From Polyangium spumosum (GTDB lineage: Bacteria; Myxococcota_A; Polyangia; Polyangiales; Polyangiaceae): DNA of 64,000 bases. The notes under the pieces were generated by a model. The model saw only the letters and a list, made by a program, of their open reading frames with translations, did no database searches and was not told the DNA's origin. The position numbers were made by a program, and so were the translations under genes. Numbering within the stretch: the stretch's first letter is position 1; every line of letters starts with the position of its first letter. Location: NCBI RefSeq assembly GCF_009649845.1, contig NZ_WJIE01000013.1, forward strand, positions 1-64,000. The letters are read 5' to 3'. Positions 42,928-51,643 of the stretch are shown here, in pieces.

Positions 42928-44010
42928 TCACCTCGCGCGGAGCGACTTTCCGGTGGCCACGTCGAACAGGTGGATCGAGCGGAACACGATGGGGAGCGTC
43001 TCGCCTTTTTTGAGGCCCCGGCGGGCCTCCACGCGGGCGATGAACGGGGCGCCCGCGATCTCGCCGTGGGCATACGTCTCCGGGCCGAGCGCCTCGACGA
43101 CCGACACCACGAGCTTCGTCGTCTCCCCGCCGCCCTCGGCGAGCGCCACCTCGTGCGGCCGTATGCCGAGCGTGACCTTTCGCCCCGGCTCGAGCCCGCC
43201 CGCGAACGTGGCCTCGTCGACCGGCACGACGAGGTTTTTCGCGCGAAACACCCACGAGGGGCCCGCGCGCTCGAGCTCGCCGTCGACGAAATTCATGGCG
43301 GGGCTGCCGAGGAAGGCCGCGACGAACCTCGTCGCCGGTTTGTCGAAGATCTCCAGCGGCGGGCCGGACTGCTCGACCTGGCCCTTGTTCAGCACGAAGA
43401 TCACGTCGGCCAGCGTCATGGCCTCGACCTGGTCGTGCGTGACGTAGACGCTCGTCGCGCCGAGCTCGTCGTGCAGCTTGCGGATGTCCACGCGGACCTG
43501 CGCGCGCAGCGCCGCGTCGAGGTTCGAGAGCGGCTCGTCGTAGAGGTACAGGTCCGCCTTGCGTACGATCGCGCGCCCCATCGCGACGCGTTGCCGCTGC
43601 CCGCCCGAGAGCTGCTTCGGCAATCGATCGAGCAGCGCCCCGAGGCCGAGCATTTCGGAGGCGCGCTCGACCTGCTTGTTGATCTCGGCCGGATCCGTCT
43701 TCCGCAATTTCAGCCCGAACGCGAGGTTCTCCCGCACCGTGAGGTGCGGATAGAGCGCGTAGGATTGGAACACCATCGCGATGTTCCGGTCGCGCGGCTC
43801 GAGCCTCGTGACGTCACGATCGCCGAGCTCGATCTTGCCGGTGTCCGCCTCCTCGAGGCCGGCGAGCAGGCGCAGGAGCGTGGATTTCCCGCACCCGCTC
43901 GGGCCGACGAGGACGGCGAAATGGCCCTCCGGGACGCGCACGTCCACGCCCTTGAGCACCTCGGTTTGTCCGAACTTCTTCTTCAGGGCCGTGACGGTGA
44001 CGGACGCCAT
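42928..44010 (-). CDS. malK: Maltodextrin ABC ATPase MalK/UgpC type
   Basis: The product has 360 residues. Walker A GPSGCGKST, Q-loop MVFQSYALYPH, signature LSGGQRQRVAMGRA, Walker B LYLYDEPLSNLD, switch VYVTHDQVEAM. The C-terminal ~120 residues carry the MalK/UgpC TOBE-type domain (PATRFVAAFLGSPAMNFVDG, TLGIRPHEVALAEGGG). It powers sugar import through the MalE-MalF fusion and MalG. The start is 18 bp after the amylase stop and the MalE-MalF gene begins 4 bp after its own stop. Confidence 0.95.
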   Translation of the reverse strand: MASVTVTALKKKFGQTEVLKGVDVRVPEGHFAVLVGPSGCGKSTLLRLLAGLEEADTGKIELGDRDVTRLEPRDRNIAMVFQSYALYPHLTVRENLAFGLKLRKTDPAEINKQVERASEMLGLGALLDRLPKQLSGGQRQRVAMGRAIVRKADLYLYDEPLSNLDAALRAQVRVDIRKLHDELGATSVYVTHDQVEAMTLADVIFVLNKGQVEQSGPPLEIFDKPATRFVAAFLGSPAMNFVDGELERAGPSWVFRAKNLVVPVDEATFAGGLEPGRKVTLGIRPHEVALAEGGGETTKLVVSVVEALGPETYAHGEIAGAPFIARVEARRGLKKGETLPIVFRSIHLFDVATGKSLRAR

Positions 44011-44028
44011 GAACGGGACCTCCCGGGG

Positions 44029-45960
44029 CTATCGCTGGGACTCGGGGACGAGGACGGCGCCGCTCGAGGGCGGCAGCGTGATCGAGAGCCGCCCGTCCGG
44101 GCCGACGGTATGGGTTTGTCCGCCGTCATCGAGGACGTCGACGAGCACCGTGCCGGGCGCGGCGCCGACCTGCATGGCCTGGCCGCCGAACGCGGGCGAG
44201 CCGTCCTTCTCGATGTTCGCGTTGATCACGACGATCGCATAGGAGTCGCCCGCGTCGCCGCCCGTGCGCTCGAAGGCGAAGACATTCGCGTCCGGATCGT
44301 TCGGGCCCGTGCGGTCGCTCGCCCAGAGGATCTGGAGGTCCCCCTTGCTCAGGGCGGGGTATTTGCGCCGGATGTCCGAGAGGCGTCGAATCCACCGGAA
44401 CGTGGGCGCGTTCGTGTCGTACCCCGAGATCCAGAGGTCCTCGCGGTTGCCCGGATCGTTGCCGCCCTGGAAATCCTGCTCGGTGCCGTAATACACGCAC
44501 GGGATGCCCTCCTCGGTAAAGAGGAAGAGCAACGCGTTGTGCAGCATCTTCTGGCGCGTCTCGAACGGCAGCGGCGCGCCGAAGATCGGGTCCTCGGGGT
44601 ACATGCCCGCGCCCGTGAAGAGGAAACGCGGCACGTCGTGGTTGTCGAGGAAGTTCACGAGCAGCTTCTGCGGCGAGATGCCCTGGCCCGCCGCGTTCAC
44701 CGCGCCGCCCGCGGCCGGCGTCGCGCCGTAATTGACGGCCCGGTCGGCCCAGAGCTTCTGGATGTTCGAGGTGGGCCCGCGGTACCGGAAGACGTCGCGG
44801 ACGACCTGGAATTGCTGCGGGAAGTAAAACACGCTGTCGAGCATGTCCGGCGTCAGCGGGACGCCGTCGGTCACGCACGTGTTGTCCTTCGCGAGCTCCT
44901 CGGCCGGCGGCGGGGCGTCATTGCCGTTCTTCGTGAACGAGCCGACGAGCGGATCACGGCCGTCGAAGGCCTCGCCGAACATGAAGAAGTTCGTCTTGCC
45001 CTTCGCCGCGAGGCGCTGCCGGACCTTCTGCGTGAAATGGCGCCAGAAGCCGTTCTCGACGTGCTTGACCGTGTCGATGCGGAAGCCGTCGATGTCCGTG
45101 AGCTCGATCCAGCGCGTGTACGCGTCGACCATCGCGTCGCGGATCGGGCAGAGCTCGGTGTTGACGTCCTTCAAGCCGCCCGGGAAATCACCACGCAGGA
45201 GCTGGTCGGGGTCGTCGAAATTGTAGGTGCGGCCCTTGCGGTTGTAGGCGAGGGGGTTCTGCAGGATCTCCGGCAGCGGCGGCATGTGGTTCGACGCCGG
45301 GTCGTGCGCGAAGATGATCGGCGCGAGGCCCGACTCGCCGAGCGAGGTCTCCGCTTGCACGCCGCGGACGTCGTACGTCGGGTCGTATTCGTTCTCCTTG
45401 AAGACGTCCGGCGTCCCCGGGACGGACTGGTTCAGCGGGTCGTCCGCCTGGCCATTGCCGTTGATGTCGTAGAAGAAGAGCTGGCCCATGTGGTTCGTCA
45501 CGATGTCGAGGATCACCTTCATGTTCCTCGCGTGGGCCGCCTTGACGAGGCTCTGCAGAGCCTCGAGATCGCCGAACTGCGGGGCCGGCTGGGTGAGGTC
45601 CTGCGCCCAGTAGCCGTGGTAGGCGTCGAAGCCGGCGTCCGTGTAGACGTTCTTCACGACCGGCGAGATCCAGAGCGTCGTGACGCCGAGCTCGTCGAGG
45701 TAATCGAGGCGATCCTCGAGGCCCTTCCAGTCGCCGCCGTGCCATTTGCCGGGCGCCGAGGGGAAAATCGAATAGTTGTTCCCCCAGTCGCCGTCGGCGA
45801 ACCGGTCGACGAGGACCTGGTAGATGATCTCCTCGCGCCAGTCGACGACGTTCGTCGCGAGCTCGACCTCGGGCGGATCCGAGAACTCCATGCAGCCCGT
45901 CGCTCCGAGCGCGGAGACGACGAGGCCGAGGATCACGGCCGATGAACGCGACGGGTTCAT
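44029..45960 (-). CDS. GH13 alpha-amylase lipoprotein
   Basis: The product has 643 residues from ATG 45960, which has AAGGAG five bases upstream; an in-frame ATG at 45984 would put extra basic residues before the signal. Lipobox LGATGC gives Cys23. GH13 motifs are visible: DIVTNHMG, nucleophile Asp in DGFRIDTVKHV, acid/base Glu in FMFGEAFDG and FLDNHDVPRF, with an early segment IIYQVLVDRFADGD. It is expected to hydrolyse starch-like glucans at the outer membrane so that the adjacent porin and ABC system can take up the products. The C-terminal domain is beta-rich. It is the second gene of the operon. Confidence 0.94.
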   Translation of the reverse strand: MNPSRSSAVILGLVVSALGATGCMEFSDPPEVELATNVVDWREEIIYQVLVDRFADGDWGNNYSIFPSAPGKWHGGDWKGLEDRLDYLDELGVTTLWISPVVKNVYTDAGFDAYHGYWAQDLTQPAPQFGDLEALQSLVKAAHARNMKVILDIVTNHMGQLFFYDINGNGQADDPLNQSVPGTPDVFKENEYDPTYDVRGVQAETSLGESGLAPIIFAHDPASNHMPPLPEILQNPLAYNRKGRTYNFDDPDQLLRGDFPGGLKDVNTELCPIRDAMVDAYTRWIELTDIDGFRIDTVKHVENGFWRHFTQKVRQRLAAKGKTNFFMFGEAFDGRDPLVGSFTKNGNDAPPPAEELAKDNTCVTDGVPLTPDMLDSVFYFPQQFQVVRDVFRYRGPTSNIQKLWADRAVNYGATPAAGGAVNAAGQGISPQKLLVNFLDNHDVPRFLFTGAGMYPEDPIFGAPLPFETRQKMLHNALLFLFTEEGIPCVYYGTEQDFQGGNDPGNREDLWISGYDTNAPTFRWIRRLSDIRRKYPALSKGDLQILWASDRTGPNDPDANVFAFERTGGDAGDSYAIVVINANIEKDGSPAFGGQAMQVGAAPGTVLVDVLDDGGQTHTVGPDGRLSITLPPSSGAVLVPESQR

Positions 45961-45985
45961 GAGGCTCCTTCGATTCGCTTTCATG

Positions 45986-47713
45986 TCATCCACCGTAGGT
46001 CGTCTGCGCGTTGAACCACCACTCGACCCCGACGCCGAAGAAATGCTCCCATTCCCTCAGGCTGTAGACGTCGTCCTTCGCATACATCGAGCGCGCCCCC
46101 TCGTCGCGGTGCGTGAGGAGGTAGATGAGCCGGAGCTGCGGGCGGCTGTAGCTGCCCTTGCCCGCGGGGCTCAAGAACGGGACGAGGCCGATGCGGAAGA
46201 GGCCGCCCATGACCGGATCGGCCGAGGGCGGCGCGATGGTTTGTCCCGGCGGCGTGGCCGCCTGCGAGCGCACGCCGCGCTGCTGCGCCTGATAGGAGAT
46301 CTCGGTCGCGATGCCGCCCCACTCGGAGAGGAAGAGATGGGGGCGCGCGAGGAAGATGCCCTCGTCGACGTCGTGGTAATCGAGGCCCGGGCTCGCGTTG
46401 CGGAAGCTCCGGAAATACCCGGCCGTCATGAGCCCGAGCGGGCCCGTCTCCCAGTTGCCGGAGAGCGTCACCCATAGCTCACGCGCGCCCGACGAGGTGC
46501 GGTCGGGCGCGAGCTGGAAGGGCGAGCCGAACTCGCCGTACGCCGCGGCGCCGCCCGCATAACGGAGGAAGAGGTTCACGTGCGAGGCGTCGCGCCCCGT
46601 GAACGCGCCGAGCTGCGCGCCCACGACGAACCCCATATCGTCGGGCATGGTCTCGAACGTGCCGCGCACCTCGGTCTCGCGCTGGCCGGAGGGGATGTCG
46701 TGGAGCTCGCCGTAGAGGACCGCCTTGACGCCGGCCGTCTCGCCGACCTTCACGATATGGCTCGCCTTGAGGCTCGTGATGAACTTCTGCCGGTCGAGGA
46801 CGTTGACGTCCGTCGCGCCGACCTGGTTCAAGGCCGGCGTGCGCGCCACGGTCTGGCTGAAGAAACCCGTGCGCGGCTGGTTCAGGCCGGCGTGCCAGGC
46901 GAGGAAGGTGCGGCCATTCGCGAAATCGTAGCGGAGGCCGCCGCCCATCGTGTTGAGGTTGTCGAGGGGCCAGTAATCGATGAGGTACGCGTCGTCGCCG
47001 CGGTACATGCGCGAGCCGACCCAGGCCGAGAGGCCCTTCGTGCCGATGTTGTTCGCCTGCAAGAACAGGTTCCGCACGGCCATGCGGATCGTGAAATCCG
47101 CATTGTAATGAAAGAGCGGCGCCGAGGTGCCGAGCGTGATCACGGCGCGCGTCGTCGTGCCCGTGGCTTTCCAGTAATCCTGGCGCTGGATGTCGATCTC
47201 GAAGTACGGCGATTCGTCGAGGCGCGAGCCGCGCGCCACGATGTCGGCGTCGCGGCCGGGGCGCTTGCGGAAATCGCTCGCCGCGCCGACGCGGCCGTAC
47301 GTGCCCAGGAAAAACCCGGACTCCGGCGGCGGCGCCGCGGCCTTGTCAGCCTCGGCCTGCGCTTTCGGGGCCTCCGCTTTCGCCTGCTCGGCCGGCTTCA
47401 CGTCGCCCGCGTCGGGGCGTTTCTCGGCCCCGCCGTCATTCGCAGGCGCAGGCGCAGGCGCAGGCGGCGGCTCGGCCTGTTTGGCCGCTTCGTCGGGGGG
47501 GGCCGGCGGCGGCGCGCCTTCGGTCGCGGGGGCCTCTGGGTCGGCGGTGGGCTCGGTTTGTGCTGCCGCGAGAGACGGGGAGGCACAGAGCGCCGCGGCG
47601 AGGAGGGCCGAGGGGACGCCGTGAACACGGCTCCTCCGCAGCCCGAATTCGGTTCCGGGTCGTCGCACGTCGGGCACGGTACACCAAGGTGCGGCCCCGC
47701 GTGAAGATTGCAT
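45986..47713 (-). CDS. LamB-like carbohydrate porin
   Basis: The product has 575 residues from ATG 47713; GTG 47668 is an alternative that gives a shorter region before the signal peptide (GVPSALLAAALCASPSLAAA-Q). After cleavage comes a Pro/Ala/Glu-rich and probably coiled segment (AEAPKAQAEADKAAAPPPES), then the barrel: FFLGTYGRVGAASDFRK, YFEIDIQRQDYWKAT, PLFHYNADFTIRMAVRN and many amphipathic strands, ending FGVGVEWWFNAQTTYGG. This order fits maltoporin/carbohydrate porins. It would admit maltodextrins through the outer membrane. It starts the porin-amylase-malK-malEF-malG operon and lies 32 bp after the upstream glycosyltransferase gene. Confidence 0.85.
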   Translation of the reverse strand: MQSSRGAAPWCTVPDVRRPGTEFGLRRSRVHGVPSALLAAALCASPSLAAAQTEPTADPEAPATEGAPPPAPPDEAAKQAEPPPAPAPAPANDGGAEKRPDAGDVKPAEQAKAEAPKAQAEADKAAAPPPESGFFLGTYGRVGAASDFRKRPGRDADIVARGSRLDESPYFEIDIQRQDYWKATGTTTRAVITLGTSAPLFHYNADFTIRMAVRNLFLQANNIGTKGLSAWVGSRMYRGDDAYLIDYWPLDNLNTMGGGLRYDFANGRTFLAWHAGLNQPRTGFFSQTVARTPALNQVGATDVNVLDRQKFITSLKASHIVKVGETAGVKAVLYGELHDIPSGQRETEVRGTFETMPDDMGFVVGAQLGAFTGRDASHVNLFLRYAGGAAAYGEFGSPFQLAPDRTSSGARELWVTLSGNWETGPLGLMTAGYFRSFRNASPGLDYHDVDEGIFLARPHLFLSEWGGIATEISYQAQQRGVRSQAATPPGQTIAPPSADPVMGGLFRIGLVPFLSPAGKGSYSRPQLRLIYLLTHRDEGARSMYAKDDVYSLREWEHFFGVGVEWWFNAQTTYGG

Positions 47714-47745
47714 CCGAGAGGAGCACGAGACGCGCCGAGGCGCGG

Positions 47746-49080
47746 TCAAACCCGGACCTTCCGCGGCAGCAAGCCGCGAACCCAGCCGAGCATACGGGGG
47801 AGGCCCTCGAATGCGAGGGCGATCACGATGCCGTCGTAGGGCACGCGATACCGTACGTCGCCGAAGTAAAGCATGGCCACGAGGGCGAGCGCGACGAGGT
47901 GCGCCGAGAGCAACGCGTGCCGCGCGAGGTGCGTCCGGAAGGACGCGGCGAAGGCCACGAGCATCGGCGGCAGGAGCAGGACGTTGTGCAGATCGAGCGC
48001 TCGCCGCATGGGGCGTCGGAACGCTTCGGTGCCCGAGTCGGGCCAGGCGATATTGAAGCCCCAGAGCATCACCACGTGGGAGATCGCGTATCGGGCCTGC
48101 CGGAGGGGCCCCGTCTTCGCGACGCACCGCCGCGCGAGGGCCTCGAAAGGCTCCGGGTTCCACATCGTGCCGCGGACCGAGAGCCTCCTGCCGAACGCGG
48201 GATCGAGCCGAACGAAGGCGTCCGGATCTTTCTTGTCGCGCTTGTCGAGGTACCCCATGGGCGGCGGCAAGAACGAGGCGTAGTAGCCGCGCGAGCGCGC
48301 CTCGATGTCGACGGCGTGGCAGCGGCCGAAGGCGAAATTGAGCGGGCCGTTGGCCGAGACGAGGCCGAGCCTGTCCGTGTGGTAGTGAAAACGCGCGGCG
48401 GAGACGGCGAGCACGAGGGCGACGGGCACGAGCGCGCGCGCGAGGTGCGAGGGGCGGACACGAGGCAAGGCGCGGCGGCGCGCGAGCCAGACGAGGAAGA
48501 GCAAGGGGAGCGAGAGCAGGATCTGCGGGCGGAAGGTGGCGCCGAGCGCGACGGAGAGGCCGAAAAAAAAGGCGTCGCGCCCCCGGCCCGTATCGGCGAG
48601 GCGAAGCGAAAACAGGGCCGCGGCCGTGACGCAGACCGTGAACGGCAGCTCGCTCAGGTAGTAGCCGCCGAGCGAGATCCACGGGTAATAGAAACAAGCG
48701 ACGAGGGCCGCCGCCCGGGGCGCGATCCGGCCGCGGCCGAGCTGCTCGGAGAGGAGCGAGACGAGCGGCACGAGCGAGGCGCCGAGCGCCGCGAGGACGA
48801 CGGCGAGCGCGGCATGGTTTTCCCGGCCAAACAACACGCGGACGAGGCCGAAGAGGGCGTGGGTGCCGTACGGGAAGAAGGCGGCCGAGGGATCCTTGCG
48901 GAGGGGCGCGTCGAGCAGGGCCGTGGAGCGCTCGAAGTAGCCGGCCATGTCGGAGTAGATGTGATCGGCAGGCGGGTGGACCACGAGGTTCCACACGAGC
49001 CGGAGCGCGAGCGCGAGGAGCGTGACGGCGACGAGGAACGTGCGGCGGCGAGGGAGCCGGCGCGATGGATGGGTGGTCAT
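47746..49080 (-). CDS. GT39-like membrane glycosyltransferase
   Basis: The product has 444 residues from ATG 49080 (MTTHPSRRLPRRRTFLVAVT), overlapping the btpA-like stop by 4 bp. About ten to twelve hydrophobic helices (LVAVTLLALALRLVWNLVVH, AVVLAALGASLVPLVSLLSE and others), with an Asp-rich first loop (PADHIYSDMAGYFERS) and a periplasmic segment (RSRGYYASFLPPPMGYLD), match ArnT/PMT-like glycosyltransferases that use polyprenyl-phosphate sugars. The DMAGYFER segment resembles the acidic catalytic loop. The substrate is unknown; location beside the sugar operon is not evidence of a link. Confidence 0.75.
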   Translation of the reverse strand: MTTHPSRRLPRRRTFLVAVTLLALALRLVWNLVVHPPADHIYSDMAGYFERSTALLDAPLRKDPSAAFFPYGTHALFGLVRVLFGRENHAALAVVLAALGASLVPLVSLLSEQLGRGRIAPRAAALVACFYYPWISLGGYYLSELPFTVCVTAAALFSLRLADTGRGRDAFFFGLSVALGATFRPQILLSLPLLFLVWLARRRALPRVRPSHLARALVPVALVLAVSAARFHYHTDRLGLVSANGPLNFAFGRCHAVDIEARSRGYYASFLPPPMGYLDKRDKKDPDAFVRLDPAFGRRLSVRGTMWNPEPFEALARRCVAKTGPLRQARYAISHVVMLWGFNIAWPDSGTEAFRRPMRRALDLHNVLLLPPMLVAFAASFRTHLARHALLSAHLVALALVAMLYFGDVRYRVPYDGIVIALAFEGLPRMLGWVRGLLPRKVRV

Positions 49081-49865
49081 CGACGCGAGGCGCGGAAGGC
49101 TTCGGCGAAGCGCGCCGCGAGGTCGCGGTCGATCGGCGCGCCGGCGCGCCCGCCCGCGCGCAGCGCCGAGCCGACGATGATGCCGTGGGCTCTTCGGACC
49201 GCCGCGAGGTTCTCGGTGGTGACGCCGCTCGCGACGAAGACGGGGACGGAGACGGCGCGGAGGACGGTGTCGAGATCGGCCTCGGAGGCCGCGCGGCCGG
49301 TGCCGCTGCCGGTGACGAGCAACGCGTCGGCGAGGCCGCGCTCGGCGAGGTCGTGCGCCTCCTCTTCGATGGGCCGCGGCGCGAGGGGCGCGGAGTGCTT
49401 GACGTCGACGTCGCAGAAGATGCGGATGTGATCGGCCGAGAGCGCGCGGCGCGCGCGGAGCGTCTGGTGCGCGGCGCCCTGGACGAGGCCTTGATCGGTG
49501 ACACGCGCGCCGGTGTGCACGTTGACGCGGATCATGTCGGCGTGGGCGGCGACGGCCACGGCGAGCGCGGCGTCCGCGTCGTTGCGCAGGATGTTCACGC
49601 CGAGGAAGACGCCCTTCGCGCCTTCCCGCGCGGCGCGCGCGCACGCCGTCATGCACGCGATCGTGATCGGCGGGACGGGGCCGGGGAAGAAGGGCGCGTC
49701 GCCGAAGTTCTCGATGACGACGCCGTCGTAGCTGGCGGCCACGAGGAGCGCGGCTTCCTGAAAGGCGCGCTCCTCGGCGGGCCCGAGATCCCCGTCGGAT
49801 CGAGGGCTGCCGGGCAGGGGCGGGAGGTGGATGACGCCGAGGAGGCTGGGGAGGACGCGGGTCAC
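49077..49865 (-). CDS. btpA: BtpA/SgcQ-family protein
   Basis: The product has 262 residues with the family's characteristic sequence (MTRVLPSLLGVIHLPPLPGS, DGVVIENFGDAPFFPG, GVFLGVNILRNDADAALAVA, FVASGVTTENLAAVRRAHG). The fold is a TIM barrel. BtpA is known for photosystem I assembly in cyanobacteria, but its homologues are widespread in non-photosynthetic bacteria, where their role is not known. Photosynthetic function is very unlikely here. The gene overlaps the next by 4 bp and starts a run that continues into the porin operon. Confidence 0.85.
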   Translation of the reverse strand: MTRVLPSLLGVIHLPPLPGSPRSDGDLGPAEERAFQEAALLVAASYDGVVIENFGDAPFFPGPVPPITIACMTACARAAREGAKGVFLGVNILRNDADAALAVAVAAHADMIRVNVHTGARVTDQGLVQGAAHQTLRARRALSADHIRIFCDVDVKHSAPLAPRPIEEEAHDLAERGLADALLVTGSGTGRAASEADLDTVLRAVSVPVFVASGVTTENLAAVRRAHGIIVGSALRAGGRAGAPIDRDLAARFAEAFRASRR

Positions 49866-49878
49866 GCGGGGACCTCTA

Positions 49879-50592
49879 TCACGACGCTCCCGCGGCGCGC
49901 TTCTTCGCGGTGAACTGGTTGTAGGTCATGCGGATCGTCTCCTTCTGACCGCGGTTCAGGTAGGGATCACCGTCGAGCGTCGCGAGGAAATCGCCGCCGC
50001 CGCTCGCCGCTGCGGGCGGGGGCGGGGGCGTCTTCGTGGCCTCTTCGCGGGCCTTCGCGAGCTCGGCTTCGAGGGCCACGGCCTTCGCCTGCGACGCCTT
50101 GATCGCCGCGTCACGCTCGCGCAGCTTCGCCTCGATCTCCGCGTGTTGCTTCTGCGCGGCCTCGGCCTCGGCCGCCTTCGCCGCGCGCAGGCCCTTCGCC
50201 TCCTCGCGCGTGGTCTCCTCCATGGCGCGGGCCGCGTCTCGCTCGAGCACGAGCCGCGCGACGTCGGCCTCCATCGCCTCGAGCTTGCGCTTCGCCTCCG
50301 CGAGCTCCTCGGCCTGTTCTTTCGCGGCCTCGGCCTGTTCTTTCGCGGCCTCGGCCTCTTTCTTCGTGGCCTCGATCTGTTCCTTCGCGGCCTCGACCTC
50401 CTTCTCGGCGGCGGCGCGCTGGGACTTCTGGTGGATGAGCTCGCTCGTGGCGCGCTCGCGATCCTTGCGCTCGTCGGCGAGCTGGCGCTGCGCGATCTTG
50501 AGGCGCGCGACCGTTTGTCGCCGGAGGAGCGAGAGCATCACGCAGAGGCCGAGGGCGATGATGGTGAGCCAGTAGAGCGTGGACTGCGGCAT
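49879..50592 (-). CDS. Membrane-anchored coiled-coil protein
   Basis: The product has 237 residues. An N-terminal helix (LYWLTIIALGLCVMLSLLRR) anchors it. A long coiled coil follows (KEVEAAKEQIEATKKEAEAA, KEQAEAAKEQAEELAEAKRK), then a Pro/Ala linker and a conserved tail (DFLATLDGDPYLNRGQKETI, RMTYNQFTAKKRAAG). The tail is the only part that is not low complexity. Function unknown; perhaps a scaffold at the membrane. It is divergent from the gene at 50707, with 114 bp between them. Confidence 0.7.
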   Translation of the reverse strand: MPQSTLYWLTIIALGLCVMLSLLRRQTVARLKIAQRQLADERKDRERATSELIHQKSQRAAAEKEVEAAKEQIEATKKEAEAAKEQAEAAKEQAEELAEAKRKLEAMEADVARLVLERDAARAMEETTREEAKGLRAAKAAEAEAAQKQHAEIEAKLRERDAAIKASQAKAVALEAELAKAREEATKTPPPPPAAASGGGDFLATLDGDPYLNRGQKETIRMTYNQFTAKKRAAGAS

Positions 50593-50706
50593 CGAGCTTT
50601 GGGGCCTACGGTAACGGAAACGGCGCTTCGTTTCACCTCTCCCGCAGGGATCCGGCCTCCTCGATCCTGTGGGAAAAATTTTGGAGACGGACTAGGCTCC
50701 GCCGCC

Positions 50707-51609
50707 ATGTGGTGGCTGTGGATCGTCGCGCCGATCGCCGCGGGGCTCATCTTCGTGCTCACGGGGCAGGTGGACAGGCGGGCTCTGTCGGCAATCGAGG
50801 CCTGGCGCTCGGCGCTCGGCGCGCGGCGCGCGGGGCAGGGCAAGGCCGGGGCGAAGGCGGGCGCGAAGAAGAAGAAGGGCAAGGACACGCGCCCGAAGCG
50901 GATCGGGGGCCTCGCGTCCGATCTCGCCCGGGCGGCGGAGCTCGCGGGCGGCGGGAAGTTGCTCGGCGATTACGAGCTCGCGCCGAAGGTGGCCTTCGCG
51001 CGGTTCGTCCAGGGAGATCTCGCGGGCAGCAGCGATCATCAGACGGTGATCGCGCGCCTGGAGGAGCCCGGCCCCACGTTCACCGCGCGCCCGCTGCCCT
51101 TCGTCGACGGCAAGCTCGCGCCGAACACGGGCATCGAGTTCCGCAAGCACCCGGAGTTCATGGAGAGGTACCTCGTCGACGGCTCGGCCGCGTCGGCGAA
51201 GGCGATCGGCAAGTGGCTGACGCGCCCGCTGCGCGAGCTGCTCGTCGAGCCGGGCGAGGTGTGGGTGCGCGTGGAGGGCAAGGCCATGCTGCTCACGATC
51301 TACGGGCCGATCCGCGAGGACAAGATCGCGGCGCTGCTCGAGGTCGCGGACGTGTTCGTCGCCGAGCACGGCACAGACGGTGGACCGTCGCTCTTCGGTG
51401 AGGACGAGGAGACACGCGCGGCGCGGCTCGCGGAAGAAGAGGACGACGAAGACGACGAGGACGACGAGGACGACGAGGACGAAGACGAGGACGACGACGA
51501 CGAGCCCTCGAAGCCTTCGGCCAAGGCGCCCGCGAAGCCTGCACAGAAGGCGCCCGCGAAGCCTGCACAGAAGGCGCCCGCGAAGTCGTCGAAGCCGCAG
51601 AAGCGCTGA
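50707..51609 (+). CDS. Membrane-anchored protein with acidic and Ala-Pro-Lys tail
   Basis: The product has 300 residues from ATG 50707 (MWWLWIVAPIAAGLIFVLTG, an N-terminal membrane helix). A Lys-rich segment (GKAGAKAGAKKKKGKDTRPK) follows, then a folded domain (~60-230; YELAPKVAFARFVQGDL, VEGKAMLLTIYGP, ALLEVADVFVAEHG). The end has a long Asp/Glu run (about 25 residues) and three copies of an AKAPAKPAQ unit. I do not recognise the family. The frame continues far upstream of this start as a shadow, so the start relies on the helix. Confidence 0.65.
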   Translation: MWWLWIVAPIAAGLIFVLTGQVDRRALSAIEAWRSALGARRAGQGKAGAKAGAKKKKGKDTRPKRIGGLASDLARAAELAGGGKLLGDYELAPKVAFARFVQGDLAGSSDHQTVIARLEEPGPTFTARPLPFVDGKLAPNTGIEFRKHPEFMERYLVDGSAASAKAIGKWLTRPLRELLVEPGEVWVRVEGKAMLLTIYGPIREDKIAALLEVADVFVAEHGTDGGPSLFGEDEETRAARLAEEEDDEDDEDDEDDEDEDEDDDDEPSKPSAKAPAKPAQKAPAKPAQKAPAKSSKPQKR

Positions 51610-51643
51610 GCGCGCGGCGCCTACCAAGGGCCGGGGGGCCTTG

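Noticed and set aside
42652-45945. 1097-residue plus-strand ORF
   Set aside because: Antisense shadow of malK and the amylase gene.
49077-49865. Photosynthesis-related gene (BtpA)
   Set aside because: The family is widespread in non-photosynthetic bacteria and no photosystem genes are present.
51420-51510. GAC/GAG-rich repeat as a mobile or regulatory element
   Set aside because: It encodes the acidic tail of the protein at 50707 and is low complexity only.
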